Assembly (NCBI GenBank): GCA_003254905.1
Contig: QANU01028969.1
Span: forward strand, 124,001 to 188,000
Direction: 5' to 3'
DNA: 64,000 nt
Source: Nissolia schottii
Lineage: Eukaryota > Streptophyta > Magnoliopsida > Fabales > Fabaceae
Each line of letters opens with the position of its first letter. The first letter of the stretch is position 1. Below, one piece after another: positions 12,180 to 25,190 of the stretch. A program made the position numbers and the translations under genes. The notes beneath the pieces are model-generated. The model made no database searches. It was not told where the DNA came from and saw only the letters and a list, made by a program, of their open reading frames with translations.

Positions 12180-12960
12180 GACCTGTGATATTTACAATAA
12201 TGTTTGTGCATTTTATTAGGTAATGTTTGTGCATGTACGAATGTAAAGTTTGTGCATCTCATATTCTGAAAAATTCTGAACTATAAGTTACCTACAAACT
12301 TTGTAATGTTTGTGCATAAAAAAGTATAAAGTTTGTACATTAATACTTATAATGTTTGTGCATCTTATTAAATGAAGTTTAAATTGTAATACACTCTGAA
12401 CTATAAGTTTGTAATGTTTGTGCACTCATGCATATAAAGTTTGTGCATTAATACCTATAATGTTTGTGCAAATTTTTTTTATTAAAGTTCAGATTGTAAA
12501 TCACCCTTAAATATAAGTTTATAATGTTTGTGCACTAATTCATATAAAGTGTGTGCATTAATACTTATAATGTTTGTGCATTTTATTAAATAAAGTTCAG
12601 ATTGTAAAGCACTCATAACTATAAGTTTGTAATGCTTGTGCACTAATGCAAATAAAGTTTTTGTTTTAACACTTATAATGTCTGTGCATTGTATTAAATA
12701 TAGTTTAGATTGTAAAAGAATGTGAACTATACATTTGTAATGTTTGTGTACTAGTGGGAATAAAGTTTGTGCATTATTACTTATAATATTTGTGTGTTTT
12801 ATTAAATAAAGTTTTTGTGCCTACAATTGTAAAGTTTGTGCATCTAATATTGTAAAACACTCATAACTATAAGTTTGTAAAGTTTGTGCACTAATATATA
12901 TAAAGTTTGTGCATTGCTTATTATGCAAAGGAAAGTTCACTGAACCATTGATGAACAACT
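12180..12960 (+). repeat. Right array of TTTGTGCA-containing motifs
   Basis: Alternating AATGTTTGTGCA and TAAAGTTTGTGCAT units occur about every 20-25 bp. They fall into longer tandem blocks of about 110-120 bp that also contain ATTGTAAAnCACTC and AACTATAAGTTTGTAA. The array lies immediately upstream (5') of the FAR1-like coding start. Its orientation is the same as in the 8530-9270 array. Confidence 0.75.
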
Positions 12961-12964
12961 CAAC

Positions 12965-13778
12965 GCAAAACTCTTTATGAACAATCAACAAAACACAAAC
13001 ATTACCACCTTTGCTTTTGATCCCAAGAATGCGATCACAAAAATAGGATAACCAAAGATGGATCCTAATAATGCTTTCGATCCTGAGAATGCTTTATGCA
13101 CAGCGAGCTTATGTTTCTAGTGGTTATGACGGCGTAATGTGATGGGATTGAGACTGTAATGTAGTGGTTATGGTAGCATAATGTGTCGAACTCAAGTTTC
13201 AGGATTCAGACTTATGTAAAATCGCGTTAGAAGGAGTGTGTTTCTAACTTGAGAAATTGTACGGAATATATATTGTGCTATCAATAGCAACTGATTTTGC
13301 TATCATATGTCTATATAATACTTTTTGAAGTTATATTTGTTGATACTAAATGTATTCCAATGTATTGAACAAAAAAAAATAGTAATTTAAACCTTTTCTA
13401 AAATTGAGATCGTTTGATTACTTTCTTAATTCTAGTATCAAAACTTTAAACGGACATTATCAAGGAACGGAAGGAGTTAATTACTTAAAAAGTTGCTACA
13501 AATCCTATTTGTCTCGAGACATTTTGAAAAATGATGCACGAATGATTGATTAACCAATCAAGGATGCTAATCACGGTTTCATAAGCAATCAAACTCTTGA
13601 AAAGCGTTGCAAGACTTTCGTTTTCGGGATATAAAGCATTTTTCAGAAAGTTATGAGTAACTAGTTCACCTATTTATGTACATAAATTTGATGAAAGGAT
13701 TAAATTGAGTCGATTGTTGACCGAACATGCACTAACTATCTTGCATTTGCAGAGGCTATAGCAGTGAGTGTATGACAT
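12965..13778. other. Spacer downstream of ABCA copy 1, no gene seen
   Basis: No protein or RNA signal. The part next to 13778 should contain the 3'UTR and polyadenylation region of ABCA copy 1 on the - strand. I cannot define a cleavage site. Confidence 0.4.
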
Positions 13779-16700
13779 TTATGACAAGGTTTCAAATGCT
13801 TGAGCCCCACGTGCTACCTTAATGAAGACATCTTCCATTGTGGTGTCAGCTAAACCCCATGCAGAAACTTGGAAGTTCCTCTTTGCAAATTCAATGGCTC
13901 GGAATACATCCGCTATTCTAACCTCCCCTTTTGGCAGCTCGAATTTCTGGGTCCCAGAGAGATGGTATATCTTGTTGGCATTTGAGGAGAGATGCTGCAC
14001 AATGTTCTCCACATCATTCTCATGTTCCGAAGATGTTGTCACTGTGAACACATAAGTTCCTCCATATCTGCCTTTCAGCTATCATAAACCAACAGATAGA
14101 GGTAGCAAGTGTTATAACAAGTCAAAGTCTTCATGGTTCACATTTGTATTTTCTACATGACACTAAATGAAAATACAGTGTAATTGCGAGAAATTTCTAG
14201 GACCAACATGCTTAATCAATGCTAAAAAACTTACGCATGACATTGTTATGTAAGATTTTCACATGAGAATATCCAGTTAGGAATTTTTAATGTTGTATTT
14301 CAAGGTGGCGGAAAAAAACTATAAAAGGCCTTGCCTCTAGATATAGCATATCACTTGGGAAATTTTACCTCGTTTGGATTTCCTATGCACTGCAAGCTGC
14401 CATCTACAAATATTCCTAATCGATCACACAAAGCCTCTGCCTCTTCCATGGAATGTGCTGAAAGAATACAAACAAGAAATATCAATCTACTTGCTATCAG
14501 TGCTTCAGAAACCAAAGAGAGTGAGACATACTGGTGAGAATGATTGCACGATCCCTTTTGGCACTCTTAAGAACACTCCATAAGCGTTTTCTTGACGCAG
14601 GGTCTAACCCGGTGCTTGGCTCATCCAGATAAACAACCTACAATTTTTTTGCACGAACACTCTGAGCAAATATGACCTGAATCTTCTAAGACAACTTTAA
14701 AACATATTGGATTGAATAGAACATACACTGGGGTTCCCAATCAATGAAATTGCAACACTAAGCCTCCTCTTCATCCCTCCACTGTATTTTCCAGCTCGTT
14801 TATCAGCAACACCTCCATGAAAAAGGTTTAAACTCTTCAAAGATTCTTCTACAGCCTGCAGCAACAAAGTGGCAGATAAATAGTACTCAAAGTTTTGCCT
14901 TCCAAATAAATGCTAAAGAGAAAGTTGTTCTAATTGCATCACTCAACAAAAAAAAGAAGCCATAAACAATAGTTGAGAAAAATGTTGTACAATGGCCTTT
15001 AGTTTAATAACTGATTAGGGACCTTAACATTAATCAATTGATTAAAAAAATGTAATGCCATATATTCATCTATTTTGTTTAACGTTGCTAATTATATCCA
15101 TTTATAAAGTTGGGTACTTTTGCCTTTTCATTATGTTTTACTAATAAATTTCTTAGGGTGAGATCCTTGGTGATAATAAAATTCAACCTCTGAGTTCGTT
15201 TATAATAGAAAATTGTCCTAAAACAGTACTTCAATCAATAATAGTTTGACGGGAAGGACCAAACACTTGCATTATGACATGGACTGATTGTTGTTATGCC
15301 TTAAATATTGACAAGCTCAATCCCCCCAATATGATTTTCCACATACCTTTGTCAAATTAACATATGGAACAAGCATTGTAAATTACTAACACTAAACAAC
15401 ATCTTTTAATATTTTAGAAACAGATTATTTATAAGGACTGGTCAATGATCTACTGCTCTGTCTAACATAAAATCCCTATTTTTACAGGATTTTTCAACTA
15501 ACTTCAATATTCTTACCATTTTTAAGACTCCTTATAGAATTAGAATGAGAATAATCTTAATATTCTAACTAACAATTTCTTAACTTACTTGTGTTAAGGC
15601 TGAACCTTTGAGATTTTTAAGTCTGCCATAAAATAATAGGTGTTCTCTTCCTGTCAAGCTTTCCCACAGCAAGCTACAACATGAAGAGAATAATAAAAAG
15701 TTGGATAAAAGAGTCAATTGTCGTAAATTTGATTTTAGAAAGAAAAAAAAAAATAAAGTTGGAGAAAATTCCAGCTTACTCATGCTGTGGGCATACACCC
15801 ATGTTAGTATATATTCCATTCATATGAGTTCTTATGTCCAGGCCGTGAACAAATGCCGTACCAGAGGTTGGCTTTGTGAGACCAATCATCTATAAGCATG
15901 CATAAGCTGAGAATTAGATTTCGAAGTTGAGGAGAAAACTAGTCAAACAAAGAAGAACAACTCATGGAATTATAGTAGAATTTTGTAACAAACTGTAGTA
16001 AGCCCATTAGAGGACAATCCCTCGTGTATAAACCAAGATTGACTCAGAAAAGATACACTTCTTGAGGCATTTTAAAATTAATTCCTTCCTCTTAAGTCAG
16101 CTCAAGTAACAGAATCCTTCATGCATTTTTTTGGGGAGGGGAAAAGAAATGCAGGTAATTTCCCAAACATAATATATTGGTTGAATGAAATCAGTTTTAA
16201 CTGACCATACTGATAAAAGAAGTCTTCCCAGCACCATTGGGACCAAGCATACCAAAGCATTCCCCTTGTGGCACAGCAAGGAACAACCCTCTCACTGCAA
16301 GTTTCTCGGGGTTTCCATCCCTCCCTGGATACACCTTGTTTAGATCGTCACATACAATTGCATGATTGCTAGCTGGTTCAAGTAGCAGCTGCTCCACTTT
16401 CTCCCTCTGAAGAGAAAAAGAATAAAGAATGAAACAGTTATGCATGTAACTAATCCACACCATATTGATTCCAACCACACTAGCTGAAAACTTGCAACAG
16501 ATACATGAAGTCAGTCTTTCAGTAAGGTTCATGTTATTCCAATATGAAAAATAATGGTTGGAATTTAAAAAGAAAATAAAAAATCTATGCCCAAATTAAA
16601 GTTTCACGTAGCTGTTCCAGTGTATCACACTGCTATTAGTCACTGAGGTGACATCATTACATCAGTTTCTAAAGCCAGAAGGTGTAATGCACCTCTTGAC

Positions 16701-19700
16701 AGACATTAGGTTTCTTATTCTCTGAATCCAATAGATGAAAATATGATATGTGTACATGTATTCAGTACAACTAAAGTTCACCTCTTGAAAGACATCAGGT
16801 TTCTCCATCTGAGCCAAAGCTTTTGACCCCTGCCGTTGGACATTGAGCTTACGGAAAGATGAAGGTGGCTTTCGCTGAAATACTTTCAAGAAAAAAAAAG
16901 GACTTTTCTCGCTTCCGGATGAGAAAACTTGATGGCTGTAATAAGTAACAAAAATAACAGCTATCCACTCAACGAAAATGATAATTAAGACCTCTTTCAT
17001 GCCATTGGTGCTGCTATCACTCAGATCTTGCCACCTCATACCATTAGACCCCAAAGAATTCCCATTTGTGGCAAATTGTACAAACTCATATAACCCACGA
17101 TATAAAGCAAAACCCGGGTATAACTCCAAAACAATGATCAACCCTCCTGAATAAATAGCACAGGAAATCAACACGCTAGAAGGTTAGAAACAGCCAACAC
17201 ATTGCCATATGACACCTATAAATTAAAGATGACTGGCATTAAGTCAAGGAAGATAAAACTTCTAATCACAGTGAACATATAGTTACATTCTATTCAACTA
17301 ATAGAGTAACTAGTAATTTCATAGTTTGTTAATGGTACAGTGGAGTTCCCTCCAATTCAGCTATGCAACATTAACTGCCAACTCATTTTTTTCATCCAAT
17401 GTACCAATTCGTAGGAAAATCACATTGCTAGTTAATTAACAGTGACTCTCTTCATTCAACCAAAACAAATCTATTAAGTCACTTCTAGCTTTTGTTGCTT
17501 AATTTAATGATTACTGGTTAAAATGAGTCAGGGATCAAAGAACCACAAACAAATATAGGATTGTATTATGGGACCAGGAATGGATTTATATCTCTAAAGC
17601 TCCTCTTTACCGACGAGCCTTTTGGGCTTGAAGTGTGAAAAATGCACTAACCCATTTTACACTGCACTGAAATTTAATTCGTTTTGTAGAATGGAGTTGG
17701 CCAAGATCAACCCCCCGGCAACTTTATCATAGAGGCTTAGACCCATGTAAAAAGCAAAATCAACCCAAAAGTTTACGGTGTTCAGCGGAGAATGATTTTA
17801 TACCTCTGTGTCTCTAACAGAACATAGTTTCCTTAAGTTATTCCCTACAAGAAAGTAGTAATAAAATGGTGTGGTTCAAGATCTATCTTGGAAAAATAAT
17901 AAAGCCTTTCTTCCCACAGAATTTGAACTAAAGCAAATTTCTAGCCACTTGAAGGTTAATGTCCACTACTAGTGAACAAGAACAGGTTGAGGAAAGGGAG
18001 AAGAAACTAGGTAACAGTTTATGTTTCAGTGTCACATTCAGCATTTCTTTAATTTCCTTTTTCTCTGCTTTGTAAAGAGATTGGTAAATGTTATTAATGA
18101 GAAACAAAGAAGTAGTTCTTATCGAAATCTATCATTGTTTTAGCATCATTAACAATTTTGGTCAGGCATGCAGATATATTTGCCACTGTACCCCAACCCC
18201 AACTATCCATTCAACAGATGAGTGGGGATTCATTGACTCCTGGAGTAAGTCATGATACACTTACTCTACTCAACAATTTTTTTATGGAGATTGAATTTGA
18301 TACAAGCTCATGAAATTATATTGGGAAACTGTATGAATAACCGAGTAAGGATTTCACTCTCAGCCATTTGACTTACTTGGAATTGATGAACTTTCTACAA
18401 TTCCCTGGAAAAGAAAATCAGCTAACAGCCCAGTTCCAAAGACAACTATATGTGATGTTACTGCAATCATCAAAAGCACAAATTAGCAACCAGATCTGAG
18501 AAAAGAATTTGAAAACATGCAGAAGAAATTTGTAGCAGTATTTAATATTTGGAAACATATAGAAGAAATTAATCCCATCAAACCTGTAGCAGTCTTAACA
18601 TTAGAAAACATGGGAGCCACCAGAAATGCCATCGCAATTTGTAAGTTTACATAGATAAAATAAAACACAAATTGGATGCTGTAGTCATTCACTGTGAAGA
18701 ACTTCAATCCTGGAAAAAAGAAAAGGTCAGCAGCATTAAGAGAGAATTGGAAAACACCAGGAACAGTACAGTAAACAGTACAATGGTTGTTTTCTTACGT
18801 AAGAATGAGCCAAATAGCACAAAGCACAGCATGTACATCACTGATACTGCAAGAAAATAAGCATATGAAATCATCCAATATGCCCCATCACCAAGACCGT
18901 GCATTTTCATCATGATTCTTAATTTTTGTTGCTTCTCATACACCAGTGATGTTAGAACAACCTACATAAAATAATAATAATAATAATAATTTAAAAAAAT
19001 TATAATTTGTGTTGAACAGCTAAATATACAATACAACAAAATACATCCTATTGTGTTAACATTAGATGTTAGATATAATTGTAGACCTTGACTGAGCCAT
19101 ATATTGTGCAGTGTGCAAGAAACATACAAAAAGAAGGCTTACTTGGCTATATTAAAAAAGAAGAAGCACTAAATAAGGATAAGTAAGAATGTGAGGCAGA
19201 TTTAACGCATTTTGCAGTACAATGCCCACACTGTCCAGTCATTTCTGTCAACTTCCCTTGTTTCACACAAATTGATTCTTAGCTGATATATTTGTTCAGA
19301 TATTTCTTCACTTACAGGAAATAGTTGCAGGATGATCCAGACAAAGAATAGACCACCCAGAAGAGAAGCTATATCAATCGACTTTAAGGGGTTCTCATGT
19401 TTTGGCATTTCCTTTACAAATTCAAACAACATTTTCGTACCAGGTCCCAGCAGAAACTGTAGATAGGCATCTGATATCTGCATGCATGCATATAGATACT
19501 AGATGTCAATCCCTATCATAATCTGCCAGGTGTGGATAAACAAAGTCCCAAATGTTACTAAAATGTGTGCTAAAAATGTATATAAAAGAGGGAGTACCAT
19601 TGTTATACAGCTTAGTAAAATTTACTGACGCAATAAGTTTTAAAATTCAGTACAGCAACTGAATGCTACATGCACATCATGAACATAGTTCCCCTTATTT

Positions 19701-21505
19701 CTTCCATTCAAATTAGAATAAAACACCAAATTAATTCCTGTAGTTTGCAGCATCAAGCAAATTTGTCCCCATAGTTTCAAATCCATCAAGTTTATCCCCG
19801 TAGTTGGCAAACGTGAATAAAGTTAGCCCCTGGAGTTAACTCTCCATCCAACCACAGCTGCTTATGTGGAACGTTAAGTGCCACATGGATTGCCACGTGG
19901 CGACTAATGTGGGAATAAGTCCCAATACATCAAATTAAAATCCATATTTAACCCAAATTAACTAATCCATATTAAGTAGGTAATATGGATTTTAATTTGA
20001 TGTATTGAGACTTATTCCCACGTATGCAGCTACGTAGCAGTCCAGGTGGCGCTTAACGTGCCACATAGGCAGTCGCTGATGAGGTTGGATGGAGAGTTAA
20101 CTCCAAGGACTAACTTGATTGACGTTTGCCAACTACGGCGACAAACTTGATGGATTTAAAATTAGATGGAGACAAATTTGATTAATGCTGCAAACTATCA
20201 GGACTAATTTGATGTTTTATTCTTCAAATTATGAATCTGAAAAGTGGTAATGGCTACACAAATTTTTGTCGCCAGAAATTATGTGGCCCTTTAGTCCAAC
20301 TCTATTGCAGCACTAATGAGTTAAGTAGGTGTTCGGAATTTGAAACTCACTATTATAATAAAACAAGATTTTGATGGATTCAAAGCAAAGGAAAGCAAGT
20401 AGCATATTATTTTATAAGCTGAGACTGGGAGTTTTTTGTTTCATTTTGTCATATCCATTATTAGATAACAGGACATGCTATCCTTCTAATGAGTACATCC
20501 TAACATTTCTTAAGCGGAAGAAGGAAAAGGATAACAGAAACAAGAGCACAGCAATTAAAACATGGTTTAGATGCATACCATATTTATTGAACGAGGAATG
20601 CGTTTCATCTTGATAGGTCGACCTGAATCATCTTCACCCCGGTTGGTTGCATTGTACCATATGGTGACATTAAATATATTCTTATTTGAATTTAGAAAAT
20701 CAAAAGCTGCAAAACAATATTAAGTAAGTACTGTTCTTCCGCAGATGATGTGAATTGAAATATAACGATAATAAGTACCCGCAACTATCTTGTTGGTCTG
20801 TCCTTCTGTGTTACCTCTTTGATAACCTTTATATAGCTCGTCGTTTACATCAGAAGAACTATTACGCCATAAACATAAGCCCTGAGCGCATCTGGCCTCT
20901 TGATCTAAGGGAATTAAAACATTATTAGTAACAAAAACTTTGTACATCTGATCCAAGCCTTAGGCATAGAGAGAAAAGAGAATGTATGACTCAATTTCCT
21001 GTTAACCCATTTTATAACTTGCATTGTCAACAAAACAAGGATGCTACGTCATGTTTTCATAGTTCCATACCAAAAGTCAAATTGGAGGGCCCTCTGTTGA
21101 AGTTAAAGGAGAAACTAGAATTCTCCGTGCACTGATCTTGTTGTAGATAATAAAGGGGAGCATTGCTCGAAGCATAAGATAAAGCAGGGTCAATAAAAAT
21201 GTTTGACTCCATGTCTGCTTCAGCTCCCTACACCATTTTGATGGTTAAACACATCACACCAACATCAACAGAGACCCAAACAAATTCAAAAGAATAACAA
21301 CAATAATAATCCAGGAAGACAAATAGAGGAAACAATAGTAATTCACCAGAACAATTGCTGCCAAACTAGCCATGATATCAGACTCATTCACACTCGAGAC
21401 CTTTGGAAACATATTTCCAATCAAATCTGCGCAAACAAATTAAACAATTGTCAAACACAAAATTATAAAATACAAAATCGTCGGAATTTAGTTCTCCAAA
21501 CTGTG

Positions 21506-21536
<31 letters not shown>

Positions 21537-22319
21537 CTTCTTGATTCTTAGATGACACTTGACCTAATTAACAGCTTAAATTTTTGACAAATTACAAATA
21601 TTCAGTTCCTGACACCAATCCAGCACGCCATGCATGAGGGTGAACAAACATAAACGATCAAATCAATTACGAAACCCAAAAATAAAAAATAAAAAAAGTG
21701 TAAAATTATAAAATACCTTGTGCGAAAGAGTGGTTACGTCCGGTGAAGAGCATGGTGAAAGGGCAGGAGTCGTCGGTTTTCCTGCACGATGGGTCCGGCA
21801 AATCGGAGAAGGGGACGAACCCGGTTCGAACCGCTCGCTCCTCGTTGAGGGGAAGCTGCAGGAGCGGAGGCCATTCGAGCGGGCTGGGGATGGGACACTC
21901 GGCCACTTCACTAAACCCCAAGTACTGGGGCCCACACAGCTTCTCCGAGGCCGGGCACTGGGCCCCATACCACCTGTTGTTGGCGCACACGCACCCACTG
22001 CACGCGTGGCTTGCACTCTCCTCCTGCTGCTTCTGCGCCTGCTGCAGCATCGTGTCGACGAAGCCCTGGAGGAGCGCCACCAACACGCAAAGGATCACCG
22101 GGAACAGCACCAGCCGAACGTTCGTCTTCACGTTCCGTTTCTTTTCACATAATAAAAATAAAAACGTCGGAAAACAAAAGAGAAACGAAACGCGTGTTGG
22201 GCACGACTGAAAATTTTGAGAGAGTGGGAGAGATGTGAACAAGAAAAAGGAACCTGGAACGTTAGGTTCTTGCGGAGAAGAGCATTTGCCTGAGTCCAGA
22301 AGCTCGCTGGGTTGGCCAT
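13779..22319 (-). CDS. ABC transporter A family member (ABCA7-like), copy 1, 18 exons
   Basis: Predicted 966-residue half-size plant ABCA transporter (one membrane domain, one ATPase), a membrane lipid or related transporter. Coding exons: 22319-22254, 22140-21717, 21426-21347, 21227-21071, 20904-20779, 20706-20579, 19477-19316, 18961-18799, 18709-18584, 18460-18377, 17146-16782, 16406-16206, 15889-15780, 15673-15589, 14855-14727, 14637-14532, 14457-14369, 14078-13779. All borders are GT-AG and phases agree throughout. The start [19 protein letters not shown] matches the family. A first membrane helix (about 31-50) is followed by a Cys-rich external loop (CSGCVCANN), then the membrane helices of exons 7-11. 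The ATPase carries Walker A GPNGAGKT (682-689), Q-loop Gln729, signature YSGGM (783-787), Walker B VVYLDEP (803-809) and H-loop His839. Residue 436, at the exon 8/9 junction, is Arg where copy 2 has Gly. Length is normal and the gene appears intact. The substrate is not evident from sequence. Confidence 0.93.
19716..20222. mobile_element. Mutator-like MITE with long terminal inverted repeats
   Basis: This 507-bp element lies in intron 6 of ABCA copy 1 (19478-20578). Its ends are GAATAAAACACCAAATTA and, inverted, GAATAAAACATCAAATTA. The inverted repeats extend for roughly 200 bp per arm (GTTTGCAGCAT, AAATTTGT, CCATCAAGTTTAT and others pair up). The exact 9-bp duplication TTCAAATTA stands on both sides (19707-19715 and 20223-20231), the hallmark of Mutator-like elements. 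It has no coding capacity. Confidence 0.85.
21505..21535. repeat. (CA)n microsatellite in intron 2 of ABCA copy 1
   Basis: An almost perfect CA dinucleotide run lies between coding exons 2 and 3. Confidence 0.9.
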
Positions 22320-22600
22320 TGATTCTTTGTTGTTCAGGCTTCCCGCGCCTCGTATTAATATTTTCTTTTCTATTCTTTTTATTATTATTATTATTATTAT
22401 TAGTGATTGATATGTTGTTGGCTGTTGTTGTCAAAGCTTCTTTCACTGTCTCTTTCTTACTCGATTTTGAGAGCGAAGAAGCTTCGTAGAGGAAAGAAAT
22501 TGGAGGATGAAAGAATGATGACTCGTTTCAGCATGTGATATCTATGTTTTGCTTCTCATCATTTCTTCTCTCTCTTCCATAACAATAGAGTTATTTAAGG
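22320..22600 (-). promoter_or_regulatory. 5' leader and proximal promoter of ABCA copy 1
   Basis: Upstream of the ATG at 22319 the - strand holds a purine/CT-mixed leader containing an AAT/TAA trinucleotide run (about 22379-22402). Farther up is a TTAAATAA box (about 22594-22601) that could serve as a TATA element. I see no in-frame or out-of-frame ATG between 22320 and 22500, so 22319 is the first available start. Transcription start is not mapped. Confidence 0.35.
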
Positions 22601-25190
22601 TAACGTTTACAAATTTAATTTCATAGCCTTTTTCTTTTCTTTTCTTTTTTTTAGGATTTTGTTAATAAATGTACAAAGGATATTTGTTGATAAGATTTTA
22701 TTAGTAAAATAAAATTTTGAAGTGTTTAATGTATTAAAAATATTTAAAATTTACTTTTTATTAAAATATTTTTACTTTGAATTTTTTAACAAATACTTAA
22801 ACACTTGTTAATAAATTTTTTATTATTATTATTATGGAAATTAATTTGATAACTTAAATGTTTGAAAGAGAAGGAAATAATTTTAGCGACTATGCACGGA
22901 TAGAAATTATAAGAGTTTTGAAAAATAGTTGGCGAAATAACTCATCATTCTACTCTATTTTATGAATATATTTGATATTTTCGTAAAAAAAAATACACTT
23001 GACATTTTCTTTTTATTTTTGTCTCTAAACATGCAAATGTCATTCATAAGAGTACATAAGTTAATATGTATGTTGACTTATTAAATTTTTCAAATATTGT
23101 TAAGAGTTTTATGTGGTTATCATATCATATGCTATATAAACAAAAGTGTTTGACTCCTATCACCACTATTTTAAAAGTCACTAAAATAACAAATATATAA
23201 CTAGATTACAATATAAAAAATATATTAATTAAAAATTATAACTACGGCTGAATAACAAAGAAAGTAATAAACAATTATAAATAGAGTTTAATGTGTATTC
23301 ACAAATAATATAAAAAAATTTTTACATTATTATTTAATTAAAATTTGATACATTAAAAGAATAATTAAGTCTTTCACTTACAAATTAAAAATTTATCACG
23401 TATATAAAATAATATAATTAAATAACAGCGTGAAAAACTTTATAATGTTATTGAAGAGCAATTACAGCCTTAAAATTAACGGAAACAATGCTATTGTTCT
23501 TAAGTAGGGACAAATTCAATATGTAGCCTACAACCCCCCCCCCCCCAAATTAAAAACACTTAATATANTTTCATGAACTCCTTCCTCACTCACCTATATC
23601 TACTTTAATACATCTCAAAACCTAATAAATATACATTCAGTTTATTTTTATATTAAAAATCGTATCTTTTCCTTTATTAACATTTAGAAGAATATTGTTC
23701 ATTATTAAAATTAAAGAAAAAGTATAATCTAATACCTTAATACCTCCTCAAAATGTAATAAATTTATATTTACTTTATTGTTACATTAAAAAATTATTTT
23801 TTTTCATTTAATAACATTTAGAGGAATATTGATCATTACTAGAATGAAATGATTTTTTTGGCATAACCATTTATTTTTTTATAAAGTATAAAATATTAAT
23901 GTGTTAATTATAATATTTTTTATACTATATTTTTGCCCCCTTGTACTGATTTTCTGGGTTCGTCCCTGTTATTAAGTAATTAATGTCTTGTTGAAATTTT
24001 AAAGTATAATAAATAACATGCAACAACAATTATTACTGTAGAAATATAAAAAAAATAATTAAAAAAGAAAATTAGTGTTAGAAGAATTTTTGTCATACTG
24101 TGAAATGACTCCTAGATTAATTAAAGTGTAATATATGCTCTCTTAATTTTTTTTATTAAAATAAGCTATTAAATTTGGACAACACAAAAATTAAAAAATA
24201 TATATATATATTATTAGTATTGTGAAAGAAATATTTAAATGTATGATATTACTCTCATTTAATTTTACTATTGCTTGTAATTACTCTTCCAATACATCAT
24301 TAATAGTGACTTAATAATTAAAGATATTATTAAAAAGAAAAAAAATAATGCTACACTGAAATGAGTGATAAATAAATAATTTAAAAAACTTTACACAAAT
24401 ATTATGAAGTGGAGGAAGTAGTACTTCAGCTAAAGCAGTTTAGATTTACAAATAAAATTAAAAAAATAATTTAAAAGAAAAACATATTCACAGAAAAACA
24501 TTTTCCAAAGGATTTTGGATGTTGCAAATAAAGCACTACATGTTCCTTTCGGCCGTGTAGTAGGGTTTTAATTGTAGAGTTCCATATATGGATTTCTGGG
24601 TCTGAATTCTACAACTATAAGATTTTTTTTTTTGGTAAAGCTACTTTTTTTTTGGTAAGGACTAAGATAAGATAAGGTTTGAGGATACTCGGTCAATAAA
24701 TGGACTATTTTAAAATGCTAAAATAAGAATTAAATAAACTTCTATAAATAAAAAGATTATCTAAGTAAGTAAGGTAAATTAACATGAAAGTAATGAGGGG
24801 TGAGAACGAGTTAGGCGACCTGATAAGGACCTGCAATCTGACCTACTATAAATTCGGCCTGGCCTACTTAAAAATTGACCCATGGTCAAGCCAAATTACA
24901 AAGCCTATTATTTTTAAAAATTAATGAGATAAAATCCAAATACAAGTCATGTCACTTTCTATCAATTCACCATTATGCTAACTTCAATTGTTATGTCAAT
25001 TTATACAAATATAATATATTTATACATTATTATAATATATATTTATTTAAAGACAAATTGACTTATTATAATATATTTATAATAATATAATATTATTAAT
25101 AAAGAGACTTACAATATATTTTGGATTGGACTGAGAATAAGCTCATCAATAAAATCGCAAGTTAGAGGTCTGATCCATCTACCCGACCCA
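22600..25190. other. AT-rich intergenic sequence, no gene seen
   Basis: No coding signal. It contains a C13 homopolymer (23534-23546) and a single undetermined base (23568). At 24795-24880 and 25130-25190 are GGGGTGAGAACG- and CCTGACC-like segments resembling the ends of a hAT-type MITE, but no TSD was found. Confidence 0.4.

Noticed and set aside
21718..22238. Several + strand open frames of 75-155 codons opposite exon 2 of ABCA copy 1
   Set aside because: They are antisense shadows of the GC-rich exon 2. The same happens at 60743-61193 opposite exon 2 of copy 2.
21706..22446. A 246-codon open frame with an Asn-rich start overlapping exons 1-2 of ABCA copy 1
   Set aside because: Its first codon is GTG. 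The poly-Asn run is the AAT microsatellite of the 5' leader read through, and the downstream part is intron 1 plus exon 2. It is not a separate gene or an ATG-initiated uORF.
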